Positions 9,176-16,939 of a stretch of DNA of 64,000 nt are shown one piece after another; positions within the stretch are counted from its first letter, which is position 1, and every line of letters begins with the position of its first letter. The notes below the pieces were generated by a model. That model searched no databases. It had not been told where the DNA came from and worked only from the letters and a program-made list of their open reading frames with translations. Source of the DNA: Shewanella sp. KT0246 (GTDB taxonomy: Bacteria > Pseudomonadota > Gammaproteobacteria > Enterobacterales > Shewanellaceae); assembly GCF_019654955.1 (NCBI RefSeq), contig NZ_BPEV01000003.1:1-64000 (forward strand), read 5' to 3'. Both the position numbers and the translations under genes were made by a program.

Positions 9176-9997
9176 ATGTTTACACCTATTTTGACCATCG
9201 CCAATAAAGAAATTAAGGACAACTTTCGAAATCGTTGGGTTGTGTTTATTGGTTTGATACTCACTAGTTTAGCGCTATTAATTACCTTTTCTGGCTCAGT
9301 TGTTAGCGGACAGTTAGTCATCCCCGAGCTACCCATGCTAATGGCAAGTTTAACCTCGATTGGGGTATTTATTTTACCTTTAACAGCGATATTGCTTAGC
9401 TATGACAGTTTTATCGGCGAAGAAGAGTCAGGCACTTTACTGTTGTTATTGTCTTATCCATTGAGTCGTAATCAGATTTTACTTGGTAAGTTGGTTGGGC
9501 ATATTGCAGTGCTGACATGCACTATCGTGTTCTCTTTTGGCTTAACTGCGGTGCTTATTCATTTGTTTACTGGTACGTCGGCTTTATTACTATTGTCGAT
9601 ATTTAGTCACTTAATTGTCAGTAGCATTTTACTGAGCATGTGTTTTGTTTTAATAGGCTATGTCGTGAGTTTACAAGTGGTCGAGAAAGCTAAAGCAATT
9701 GCGATTTTATTATTTATTTGGGTTGCCGTGGTGTTGGTTTACGACCTTATTTTGTTGACCTTAATGGTGGCAGAATCCGCAGGTATCTCTAATGAATTAC
9801 TGCAAGTGCTTATTTTACTTAACCCAAGCGACATTTTTCGTGGGGTTATGTTGGTGGCGGCGCCGCAATTAAATAATGCTGATAGCATAGCAGCGCTCAT
9901 TCAATGGCCATTATCAAGCCTTTATGGGGCACTAATCGCTTGGGTTGGCGCTATGATGTTATTTTCTATGTGGCTTTTTCAGCGTAAGCGCTTATAG
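9176..9997 (+). CDS. nosY: NosY-like ABC transporter permease
   Basis: A 273-aa membrane protein of the ABC-2 type with about six hydrophobic helices; the beginning (FTPILTIANKEIKDNFRNRW) and the EEESGTLLLLLSYP loop fit NosY. ATG 9176 has AAGG 7 bases ahead; GTG 9173 is an alternative. With NosF it forms the transporter that acts on NosD. The stop codon lies within a short AAGCGC/GCGCTT inverted repeat lacking a T run. Confidence 0.9.
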   Translation: MFTPILTIANKEIKDNFRNRWVVFIGLILTSLALLITFSGSVVSGQLVIPELPMLMASLTSIGVFILPLTAILLSYDSFIGEEESGTLLLLLSYPLSRNQILLGKLVGHIAVLTCTIVFSFGLTAVLIHLFTGTSALLLLSIFSHLIVSSILLSMCFVLIGYVVSLQVVEKAKAIAILLFIWVAVVLVYDLILLTLMVAESAGISNELLQVLILLNPSDIFRGVMLVAAPQLNNADSIAALIQWPLSSLYGALIAWVGAMMLFSMWLFQRKRL

Positions 9998-10084
9998 CGC
10001 TTGTCGGTATTAAAGGATAGGGATTCTGTGATTGTTTTCATTTATTCCGCGATTTTAGCCTAATAGCGGAGATAAATATTCCGT

Positions 10085-10100
10085 TGTTATCTAGGTCACA
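10085..10100 (+). promoter_or_regulatory. CRP-like binding site upstream of the ToxR-type regulator
   Basis: TGTTA-TCTAGG-TCACA matches the CRP consensus at 9 of 10 core positions and lies about 140 bases before the regulator gene. With the box ahead of sirA it suggests common CRP control. The start of the regulator transcript was not located. Confidence 0.5.
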
Positions 10101-10237
10101 ATCAAACTATCTAAGTAACTGTATTGTAAGATTTAAAATATACTAAGACTGAGTTGGTAATCACATATTTTTTGGACTAATTGTATTATGATCGCTCAGT
10201 GTAACATTCGTTCATAGTACAATTTTAGGTGCAGACA

Positions 10238-11527
10238 GTGCTAAAAATAACTTCATATCTAACACTTGATACTTCGGCCAAGCAACTGGTTAATCATCTT
10301 AGTGATGAGAAAATCCCACTGACTTTTTCTGAAAATGCTGTACTGATCAAACTGTTGGATGATAGCGAAGAAATTTGGACCAAAGAGCAATTACTTGCAG
10401 AAGGTTGGCCAGATAGAGTTGTCGCGCCTACATCATTAACCCAATGCATTAGTACATTACGCCGTAAGCTAGAACCTTTCTCAGAAATTCATTTAAAAGC
10501 CGTTGCAAGACGCGGTTACCAGTTGCACATTAATGAGCGTAGCCATGTAAAAATGGTATCGTTGACAGACAGTCACACTATACGTGCAGCATTTTTAGAT
10601 GTCAGCGTAATGGTAAAAATTGCTGGAGCGCTGATTGCTATTGGGTTACTTATCTTGGCTTGGTATCAGTGCGAATATCATAAGGTGTTAAAGCAAACTT
10701 CCCTTTGGAAAAGTGATAAGCAAGTTGAGCTGAACATTGGTGGTGTAAAAGAAAGTGCTATTTTGCTGTATAAAAACGATACAGATCAACTGCATGAATC
10801 AAAATGGCAAAAGCATCTTGCGCCTGAAAGTAATATTGTGACTGGCTTGAAAGGTTTCAGTGCTTTTGCGTTAACTAATGGCAGTAATTACTCTTTTGCG
10901 TCATGCCCTGGTTACTCGCTAGATGATTGTGATGGTAAAGGCATTATAAACATTAACTCACTATCACCAGAGCCTGCTGGTTTAAACATGCAGCAGTTTG
11001 TGCCACTCAGTAAAACCATGGAAGATCGCATTCGCTATAACAGAGTCCTTATTCCACAAACAAGTTTAGATAATAGCGATGGCAATATTACCGAGCATCA
11101 CTATCACGCCGATGTATATTTCCCTATTGCGGGGGAAAAACTGATCCGCGGCGATTTCAGTATTTCATTAGTCTACGAAGGAGATAAAAGTGGCCAAATC
11201 TATACCACCACCTGTATTACTGATGAAGACTGCATTACAACACCCATTAAATTGAAAACTCGCGGTAGATTTAATCAGTATCAGCAGCAAATTGGTGAGT
11301 ACGATGTTGATGTGTTTTATACCAAAATTGAGCAGAAAGAGTTTATAAAGCCAGATTTTGTTACGCCGTCAGCCATGCGCTTTTATCGTGAAATACGCCG
11401 AGTCGATATACAAGAGACGGAAATGGTGTTTTTTAGAGTCCATCAAACTGATAATACTGCGGTATGGATCTTCCCATTCATGGACGGACTAGTAGCTTGG
11501 TCTAAGTATGAGAAAGTGAATTTTTAG
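10238..11527 (+). CDS. ToxR/CadC-type membrane-anchored transcriptional regulator
   Basis: A 429-aa protein. Residues about 15-105 form an OmpR-type winged helix (WTKEQLLAEGWPDRVVAPTSLTQCI, then RRKLE and AVARRGYQL). One membrane segment follows (about 125-150, VKIAGALIAIGLLILAWYQC), then a periplasmic domain of about 280 residues with several Cys that I do not recognise. GTG 10238 is favoured over GTG 10229 because TAGG then sits at a normal 8-base distance. It likely senses a periplasmic signal; control of the adjacent sir genes is inference from position. Confidence 0.8.
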   Translation: MLKITSYLTLDTSAKQLVNHLSDEKIPLTFSENAVLIKLLDDSEEIWTKEQLLAEGWPDRVVAPTSLTQCISTLRRKLEPFSEIHLKAVARRGYQLHINERSHVKMVSLTDSHTIRAAFLDVSVMVKIAGALIAIGLLILAWYQCEYHKVLKQTSLWKSDKQVELNIGGVKESAILLYKNDTDQLHESKWQKHLAPESNIVTGLKGFSAFALTNGSNYSFASCPGYSLDDCDGKGIININSLSPEPAGLNMQQFVPLSKTMEDRIRYNRVLIPQTSLDNSDGNITEHHYHADVYFPIAGEKLIRGDFSISLVYEGDKSGQIYTTTCITDEDCITTPIKLKTRGRFNQYQQQIGEYDVDVFYTKIEQKEFIKPDFVTPSAMRFYREIRRVDIQETEMVFFRVHQTDNTAVWIFPFMDGLVAWSKYEKVNF

Positions 11528-11575
11528 AGATCAATTGATGATTGTATAACAGCAAAAATAATTAAATAAACAACA

Positions 11576-11603
11576 AAAAGCCGACTGTAAAAGTCGGCTT
11601 TTT
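11576..11603. terminator. Bidirectional terminator between the regulator and fre
   Basis: An 11-bp stem AAAAGCCGACT/AGTCGGCTTTT with a short loop, A run on one side and T run on the other. It can serve both the plus-strand regulator and the minus-strand ubiD-fre pair. Confidence 0.85.
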
Positions 11604-11652
11604 AGTGTTTTACGCTTGCATGTATTTGCTTAAAGTAAGTATTAGCTAATCG

Positions 11653-12351
11653 TTATTTGATAAATGCGAATGCATCACCAAATAAGTGTGCTTCATCTAC
11701 ACCCATTTCACGGAATACTTCACGCGCTGCACCGACCATATCAAAGCGGCCTGCAATGTAGATGTCATAACCCACTAAGCTGATATAGTCTTGCTTAATC
11801 TGCTCAAGTAGATTGGCTTGTTTGCCATTCCAGTCTGCTGGTGCTTCTTCAACAACGGGAATAAATTCAAGCCAGTTGTTATCGGCGTGCCATTGACGTG
11901 CAATGGCTTGATAGTACATAGCATCTTCAGTACGGCAACCCCAATAAAATTGGGTTGGAGTTGTTTGACCTAAAGCAATTTGTTGCTCAATGATACTTTT
12001 GATGTAAGAAAATCCTGTACCGCCTGCCACCATGATACGCGGACGTTTGCTGTCTGAACGTAAAAAAGCATTACCAGCCGGCGCTTCAATATCAATGAAC
12101 TCTTGTGTTGTTAAACGCTCAACCACTTGCATTGGGTAGCTTTCAGATACTGCGGCGCCAATATGTAGCTCAAGCAGTTCAGCATTTGGAGCCGATGCTA
12201 TTGAGAAAGGACGTTTGTCTTTCTCTCCCATCACGATCGATAAATATTGCCCAGCTTGAAACTCAAAAGTCACTTCAGGCTTAAGAAATACCTGAAAAAC
12301 AGCGTCATTAAACGCGGTGACTTTTTCTACTTTACAGCGAATGGTGTTCAT
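11653..12351 (-). CDS. fre: NAD(P)H-flavin reductase Fre
   Basis: A 232-aa flavin reductase of the ferredoxin-NADP+ reductase superfamily, close to the 233 aa of E. coli Fre. The flavin-binding RPFSIAS motif and the nucleotide-binding VAGGTGFSYIKSI and WGCRTEDAMY motifs are present, and the end GVDEAHLFGDAFAF is typical. It reduces free flavins with NAD(P)H, serving activation of flavin-dependent enzymes and iron reduction. The RBS AAGGA precedes the ATG. It follows ubiD on the same strand. Confidence 0.93.
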   Translation of the reverse strand: MNTIRCKVEKVTAFNDAVFQVFLKPEVTFEFQAGQYLSIVMGEKDKRPFSIASAPNAELLELHIGAAVSESYPMQVVERLTTQEFIDIEAPAGNAFLRSDSKRPRIMVAGGTGFSYIKSIIEQQIALGQTTPTQFYWGCRTEDAMYYQAIARQWHADNNWLEFIPVVEEAPADWNGKQANLLEQIKQDYISLVGYDIYIAGRFDMVGAAREVFREMGVDEAHLFGDAFAFIK

Positions 12352-12437
12352 CTAACGTCCTTTGTGACCCTTTCTTTGAAGGGTAATTTCTTTTTATATG
12401 TGGGTTCTAGGTCAAGCTAGTGTGATATAGATCACCA

Positions 12438-13919
12438 TTATAGCGTTGGAGTGTCATCAATACCTAATTCTTCCCAAATATGATCAATCTTTTCTTTCAC
12501 TTTAGGGTCCATCACTATTGGTGTACCCCATTCTCTGTCAGTTTCACCAGGCCACTTATTGGTAGCATCTAAGCCCATTTTTGAACCTAAGCCTGCCACA
12601 GGTGAGGCAAAGTCTAAATAATCAATGGGGGTATTATCCACCATGACAGTGTCACGAGTCGGATCCATACGGGTGGTTATGGCCCAAATAACATCTTGCC
12701 AATCGCGGCAATTGACATCTTCATCGACAATGATGATGAACTTGGTATACATAAACTGGCGTAAGAACGACCACGCTCCCATCATCACGCGTTTAGCATG
12801 ACCTGCGTATTGCTTACGAATTGAAATTACAGCCATACGGTACGAACAGCCTTCAGGCGGCAGGTAAAAGTCGATTATTTCAGGGTATTGCTTACGTAGA
12901 ATAGGCACAAAGACTTCGTTAAGTGCAACACCTAGCATGGCTGGCTCATCAGGTGGACGGCCAGTGTAGGTGCTGTGATATATGGCATCTTTACGCTGTG
13001 TCATGTGGGTAACGGTAAACACAGGGAACTTGTCTGTCTCGTTATAGTAACCAGTATGGTCACCATAAGGGCCTTCTTCTGCCATTTCTTCTGGGTCTAT
13101 ATAACCTTCTAAAATGATTTCGCTGGTGGCCGGAACTTCTAAATCACAGCTTAATGCTTTGCACACTTCAGTGCGTTCGCCGCGCAGTAGCCCTGCAAAT
13201 GCGTACTCACTCATAGAATCAGGAACAGGAGTGACCGCGCCTAAAATAGTGACTGGATCTGCGCCCAAAGCCACAACAACAGGGTAGCGTTCACCTGGAT
13301 GCTTCTCTTTAAAATCTTTAAAGTCTAATGCGCCGCCGCGGTGGTCAAGCCAGCGCATAATCAGCTTATTTTTACCCAGCAATTGCTGGCGATAAATGCC
13401 TAGGTTTTGACGTTTCTGGCGAGGACCTTTAGTGATGGTCAGTCCCCAAGTCACTAATGGTGCCACATCGCCAGGCCAGCAATGCTGGACAGGTAATTGG
13501 GTTAAATCAACATCATCACCGGTTATAACCACTTCCTGACAAGGTGGGTTACGCACGGTTTTAGGTGGCATATTCAAGGCTTGCTTGAATTTAGGGATTT
13601 TTGCGATAGCGTCTTTAAAACCACTTGGAGGCTCTGGCTCTTTAAGGAAGGCAAGCAATTCACCGACTTCACGCAGCGCTAATGGATCTTCTTTGCCCAG
13701 TGCCATAGCGACACGTTTAGGAGTACCAAATAGATTAACTAACACTGGCATGCTGTTATCTGTTGGGTTTTCAAAAAGTAGAGCTGGACCACCTGAGCGC
13801 AATACGCGATCGGCAATTTCAGTCATTTCCAGATTGGGATCAACAGGGTAACTAATACGTTTAAGTTCACCGTTAGTTTCGAGGTGATCGATGAAGCTAC
13901 GTAAATCCTTAAAACTCAT
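12438..13919 (-). CDS. ubiD: UbiD, prenylated-FMN-dependent 4-hydroxy-3-polyprenylbenzoate decarboxylase
   Basis: A 493-aa enzyme of ubiquinone synthesis, close in length to E. coli UbiD (497 aa). The N-terminus [21 protein letters not shown], the conserved [20 protein letters not shown] and [12 protein letters not shown] segments, and [14 protein letters not shown] near the C-terminus all fit. It removes the carboxyl group of the prenylated ring using the prFMN cofactor made by UbiX (not in this window). The ubiD-fre order is conserved in related bacteria. Confidence 0.95.
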   Translation of the reverse strand: MSFKDLRSFIDHLETNGELKRISYPVDPNLEMTEIADRVLRSGGPALLFENPTDNSMPVLVNLFGTPKRVAMALGKEDPLALREVGELLAFLKEPEPPSGFKDAIAKIPKFKQALNMPPKTVRNPPCQEVVITGDDVDLTQLPVQHCWPGDVAPLVTWGLTITKGPRQKRQNLGIYRQQLLGKNKLIMRWLDHRGGALDFKDFKEKHPGERYPVVVALGADPVTILGAVTPVPDSMSEYAFAGLLRGERTEVCKALSCDLEVPATSEIILEGYIDPEEMAEEGPYGDHTGYYNETDKFPVFTVTHMTQRKDAIYHSTYTGRPPDEPAMLGVALNEVFVPILRKQYPEIIDFYLPPEGCSYRMAVISIRKQYAGHAKRVMMGAWSFLRQFMYTKFIIIVDEDVNCRDWQDVIWAITTRMDPTRDTVMVDNTPIDYLDFASPVAGLGSKMGLDATNKWPGETDREWGTPIVMDPKVKEKIDHIWEELGIDDTPTL

Positions 13920-14162
13920 GGCTTATTCACTCGTTTATTAATAGCGCTTTGAGGCGCACTATAGCATTTTTATAATATTGGGTTAAGCCAAGATTATTGG
14001 TTAAGCGCCTTTTTAAGGTAAACTGAAATGAATCAAGTTTGTTCATTGTTTTAGTCTTATTCTTTGGAGTATGGCTCAGGCATTACAAGGCTAATTAACT
14101 AGAATTCAGGTTAGTTAGGGACTTTAGCTTTATAGGTAAAGATACAGCCAAGGAGCGATTCT

Positions 14163-14879
14163 ATGACAACATTAGCTTATCGACATCCTTTTCAGCCTCA
14201 AATAATGCATGGTTTAATTGGCTGGTTTACGTCGAACTTTATCGAGGCCAGTAGAGCGGGCGTTGGCAGCCAATCTCGTCATCTTTATCAGGCATTATTT
14301 TTAATCCTAACTGTTGTGTTAACTGTTTACGCTACTGGGATCAACGCTGAGGTTTATAATACGCAGCAATTATCAAAGCTGACTGCTGAAGCTAACTCAG
14401 AGCATCAAGGTTCATATTCTACTGGTCGACATTCTAGCGATCGTTATTCTCGGCATTCAGGTTCATCGGTCAGGTGGGGCGTAGGTTATAACAATTATTG
14501 GGGGCCCAGTGTCGGCATTGGTTGGAGCAGTGGTTGGAACAATCGCTGGCATAACCGCTGGGGCTATAATGGTTGGGGGGGAAGATGGGGGAATGGCTGG
14601 CGTTATCCTTATCGATACGACTATTATGATCGTCACTATCGCAATCAATATATGAATAATTCAGCGCCAAGATCTAATTATGTTGAGCCTGTGACCCAAA
14701 TTGAGCCACCTAAAAGAACGACGACCAGTATTCAATATGCTAAAGGGTTAACCCATTTACCTGAAAACGCCCGTGTTATTCAGCGTGATGGCCAAACTTT
14801 TTATGAGTGGGATGGTAAAGAATATTACTTTGATTGGTCTACAGAGCGTTATGTAGTGTTGGAAACACAGCGACAGTAA
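14163..14879 (+). CDS. Hypothetical protein with a Trp/Gly/Asn/Tyr-rich central region
   Basis: A 238-aa protein I do not recognise. A hydrophobic segment (about residues 42-60, LYQALFLILTVVLTVYATG) could be a late signal peptide or an anchor; cleavage near NAE is possible. Residues about 95-165 are low-complexity and rich in W, G, N, R and Y. The C-terminal 50 residues end in repeated aromatic motifs (DGQTFYEWDGKEYYFDWSTERYVVLE), which recall the YYxxDGVYY-type repeats of small surface proteins such as DUF6515; this is only a resemblance. A strong terminator follows. Position next to a repeat-rich pocket suggests accessory DNA. Confidence 0.6.
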   Translation: MTTLAYRHPFQPQIMHGLIGWFTSNFIEASRAGVGSQSRHLYQALFLILTVVLTVYATGINAEVYNTQQLSKLTAEANSEHQGSYSTGRHSSDRYSRHSGSSVRWGVGYNNYWGPSVGIGWSSGWNNRWHNRWGYNGWGGRWGNGWRYPYRYDYYDRHYRNQYMNNSAPRSNYVEPVTQIEPPKRTTTSIQYAKGLTHLPENARVIQRDGQTFYEWDGKEYYFDWSTERYVVLETQRQ

Positions 14880-14960
14880 TTGAATCGAACTAAGATTATT
14901 GTAGATTATCTTTGATTTCTTTAATAACCATCAGATTAACAAACACTTGTCTAGAAAGGT

Positions 14961-14998
14961 AAAAGCCCTAATGAATCCATTTCATTAGGGCTTTTGTG
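14961..14998 (+). terminator. Terminator downstream of the W/G-rich protein gene
   Basis: A perfect 15-bp stem (14961-14975 with 14981-14995), a 5-base loop and a short T-rich tail. Confidence 0.8.
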
Positions 14999-15070
14999 TT
15001 GCATTGTCTTGCGACATTTTATCGTTACATATTGTTGTTTTTATTCCCTGTAACGTACTTCAAAATAGCC

Positions 15071-15098
15071 GCTGTTGTTTTATGGGGGTAACAACAGC
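15071..15098. other. Perfect hairpin 1 of the non-coding region
   Basis: Inverted repeat GCTGTTGTT/AACAACAGC (9 bp) with a 10-base loop containing GGGGG. It is not followed by a T run, so it is not a terminator on the plus strand. Confidence 0.5.
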
Positions 15099-15116
15099 AA
15101 TTATTAAGAATGAACT

Positions 15117-15194
15117 GACAAACTTACTTGTAATTATATTTTTATTATCCCTTCCCAAACGCTTTGCACCGATGAGAAGTTAAGTAAGTTTGTC
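15117..15194. other. Perfect hairpin 2: 13-bp inverted repeat with 52-base loop
   Basis: GACAAACTTACTT at 15117-15129 is the exact reverse complement of 15182-15194. The enclosed 52 bases contain no reading frame. It lies directly before the tandem units and could be their structured leader or a remnant of a mobile element's ends. Confidence 0.5.
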
Positions 15195-15211
15195 GTAACA
15201 CGTTAAGCATG

Positions 15212-15237
15212 AACTTAATGCCTATACCATTAAGTTC
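15212..15237. other. Perfect hairpin 3 (10-bp stem, 6-7 base loop)
   Basis: The repeat AACTTAATG/CATTAAGTT, extended by an outer G-C pair, encloses CCTATAC. It is the last of three perfect inverted repeats in series and ends where the tandem array begins. Confidence 0.5.
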
Positions 15238-15870
15238 AGCTTAATAAGTTGACAAGAAGAGTTGTGATTTCATTAATTTTCGCTGGGGACCGAAAATTAA
15301 TATCAAAACAACCTATCTTGCCGAAACTGCTAATGACTTTTAAACCAACTCGCTTAACTTAGTGGTCAAATGTCACTGTAAAATTGACAAGAAAAATGAC
15401 TGTATCTATCTAACTGTCGCTGGGGGACGAGAGTCAAAGCCACTTATCTTGCCTGAACCGCTAATGATGACTCGAGGCAAACTAATCAAACAATTTGCTC
15501 GAGCTGTCACTGTAAAATTGACAAGAAAAATGACTGTATCTATCTAACTGTCGCTGGGGGACGAGAGTCAAAGCCACTTATCTTGCCTGAACCGCTAATG
15601 ATGACTCGAGGCAAATTGATCAAATAATTTGCTCGAGCTGTCACTATAAAATTGACAAGAAAAGTAACTGTATCTATCTAACTGTCGCTGGGGGACGAAA
15701 GTTAAAGCCACTTATCTTGCCTGAACTGCTAATGATGTTCAGAGGCAAATTGATCAAACAATCTGCTCGAACTGTCACTATAAAATTGACAAGAAAAGTA
15801 ACTGTATCTATCTAACTGTCGCTGGGGGACGAAAGTCAAAGCCACTTATCTTGCCTGAACCGCTAATGAA
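15238..15870. repeat. Tandem array of about five 134-bp structured units
   Basis: Four close copies begin at 15371, 15505, 15639 and 15773 (exact period 134; the last is cut at about 15870), preceded by one diverged copy from about 15238 with a 135-base offset. Each unit has a TTGACA box (15249, 15384, 15518, 15652, 15786), a hairpin with conserved loop CTGGGGGA/CTGGGGAC, the conserved block TATCTTGCC and GCTAATGA, and, in the full recent copies, a second hairpin (CTCGAGGCAAATT/AATTTGCTCGAG type). The period is not a multiple of three and no shared reading frame exists, so it is non-coding. Units are directly adjacent without spacers. Confidence 0.85.
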
Positions 15871-15904
15871 CCAATATGCTAATTATATTCATCGTTTAAA
15901 CAAG

Positions 15905-16162
15905 TTAATTGCCATTAATTGCAACTAGCTGTTGATTTAGTTGCGTTAGCTTACGTTGTAAGTTTGCAATTTCAGCTGTAATGGCACTTTTTTTCATATT
16001 CGATACAAGTTTATTATCTTTTTTTCTTACCCACTGGTAGATGGTTTTAGCTGACACACTGTATTGCTTTGCTACATCCGAAATTAATCGATTATGTTGC
16101 TGAACTTCTACGATCACTTGTTGTTTAAGCTCGTTTGAATAGATTCTATTTAATGTTGTCAT
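15905..16162 (-). CDS. Orphan IS3-type OrfA / HTH transposase protein
   Basis: An 85-aa protein with an N-terminal transposase-type helix-turn-helix (SNELKQQVIVEVQQH, then ISDVAKQYSVSAKTIYQWVRK, residues 9-48) and a C-terminal leucine-zipper-like stretch (IANLQRKLTQLNQQL). This is the layout of IS3-family OrfA. No OrfB integrase with a DDE motif follows; the tandem array lies where it would be. It is therefore probably a remnant of an insertion sequence, or a domesticated DNA-binding protein. Terminal inverted repeats were not identified with certainty. Confidence 0.7.
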   Translation of the reverse strand: MTTLNRIYSNELKQQVIVEVQQHNRLISDVAKQYSVSAKTIYQWVRKKDNKLVSNMKKSAITAEIANLQRKLTQLNQQLVAINGN

Positions 16163-16262
16163 AACGCTACCTACTGCTCTAACTTGTCGATGCTATTGTC
16201 TGTTCCACTTTCTTAACCGAATTCACCAATCTAGGTGGATAAATTAATCTGTTCGCTAAGTG

Positions 16263-16370
16263 CTATTTATTGTTGATGTTGTTTTCAACATCCCAGCAGC
16301 TAAAACCTAGGTGATTGAAGAAGTTCCATTGATACTGGCATTGCTCGAAAATAGCTTTTAAATGATCCAT
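16263..16370 (-). CDS. Small ORF encoding a 35-residue protein
   Basis: A reading frame of 35 codons starting MDHLKAIFEQCQYQWNFFNH and ending DVENNINNK. A strong Shine-Dalgarno sequence (AAAGGAG, 6 bases before the ATG) makes it more than a chance frame. It has two Cys and several aromatic residues but no signal or membrane segment. I do not recognise it. It lies 100 bases upstream of the OrfA-like gene on the same strand, so the two may be co-transcribed. Confidence 0.45.
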   Translation of the reverse strand: MDHLKAIFEQCQYQWNFFNHLGFSCWDVENNINNK

Positions 16371-16939
16371 GTTGTTCTCCTTTATATTTCTCTATGTTCT
16401 AAAGTTGCTGTTATAAAATGAGTCCTACTTACGCAAAATTGGTCAATTATCAACCTACCTCTTAGGTGGTATATATCTATATGGAATACTTGTGCCAATT
16501 TTAAATTAAATATTTATTCGTTTAAAAACAAGTGTTTATATTTTTAAAGTGTTAACTCTAAAATGTGGTTATGCTCCAAGGTGGTGCGATAGTTCTTTTT
16601 TGGTGCAAAGTTAAGATTAATTGGTAAAGTAAATTAACCATAGATTTGGGCTATGATAGTAACCTAACTTTGTGTCAGAAATTTGAACCTGAATATAGGC
16701 ATGAAAGTATTATAAAGCTGAGAGCTGAGAGCTGAGAGCTGAGAGCTGAGAGTGGAATATCATGAATTGTATTCGCTGGTTATTAATATCTATTCAATAG
16801 GGTTAAATGCTTGAACTGTGGACACAAAAAATCCATGCCCCTTTAGCTACACTTAGAGTTGCTTAAGTTACATGGATTTAATTTAGTGCTATGTATTCAA
16901 TATTTTTGTTTTAACTATGTAATATCAACGGCTACATAA
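16371..16939. other. Intergenic region between the small ORF and mgtE
   Basis: 569 bases, AT-rich, without a supported gene. It holds the GCTGAGA microsatellite (16717-16751) and a 9-bp inverted repeat AAATCCATG/CATGGATTT (16829-16837 and 16871-16879). The latter may be the end of the mgtE message but no T run follows on the minus strand. Nothing else was recognised. Confidence 0.5.
16717..16751. repeat. Heptanucleotide microsatellite (GCTGAGA)x5
   Basis: Five exact tandem copies of GCTGAGA. It is outside any gene. Such tracts vary in copy number by replication slippage. Confidence 0.9.

Noticed and set aside
6290-9997. Nitrous oxide reduction operon
   Set aside because: NosZ and NosR are missing; the Nos-like set is part of the sulfite reductase cluster.
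14463-14670. Minus-strand frames opposite the W/G-rich protein gene
   Set aside because: Low-complexity sequence gives open frames by chance; neither has an RBS.
15071-15237. Retron or group II intron RNA
   Set aside because: No reverse transcriptase gene is found in either strand within the pocket.
15362-15547. 61-codon open frame inside the tandem array
   Set aside because: The unit length is not a multiple of three, so the frame changes from copy to copy, and the start has no RBS. It is a by-product of the repeats.
15238-15870. CRISPR array
   Set aside because: Units are 134 bp and directly adjacent; there are no unique spacers between short repeats, and no cas genes are present.
15238-15870. 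Integron attC sites or VCR-like repeats
   Set aside because: No GTTRRRY/RYYYAAC core pairs, no gene cassettes between units and no integrase gene nearby.
16829-16879. Inverted repeat AAATCCATG/CATGGATTT as ends of an insertion sequence
   Set aside because: The enclosed 33 bases hold no gene and no target duplication is evident; it is more likely a simple hairpin near the end of mgtE.
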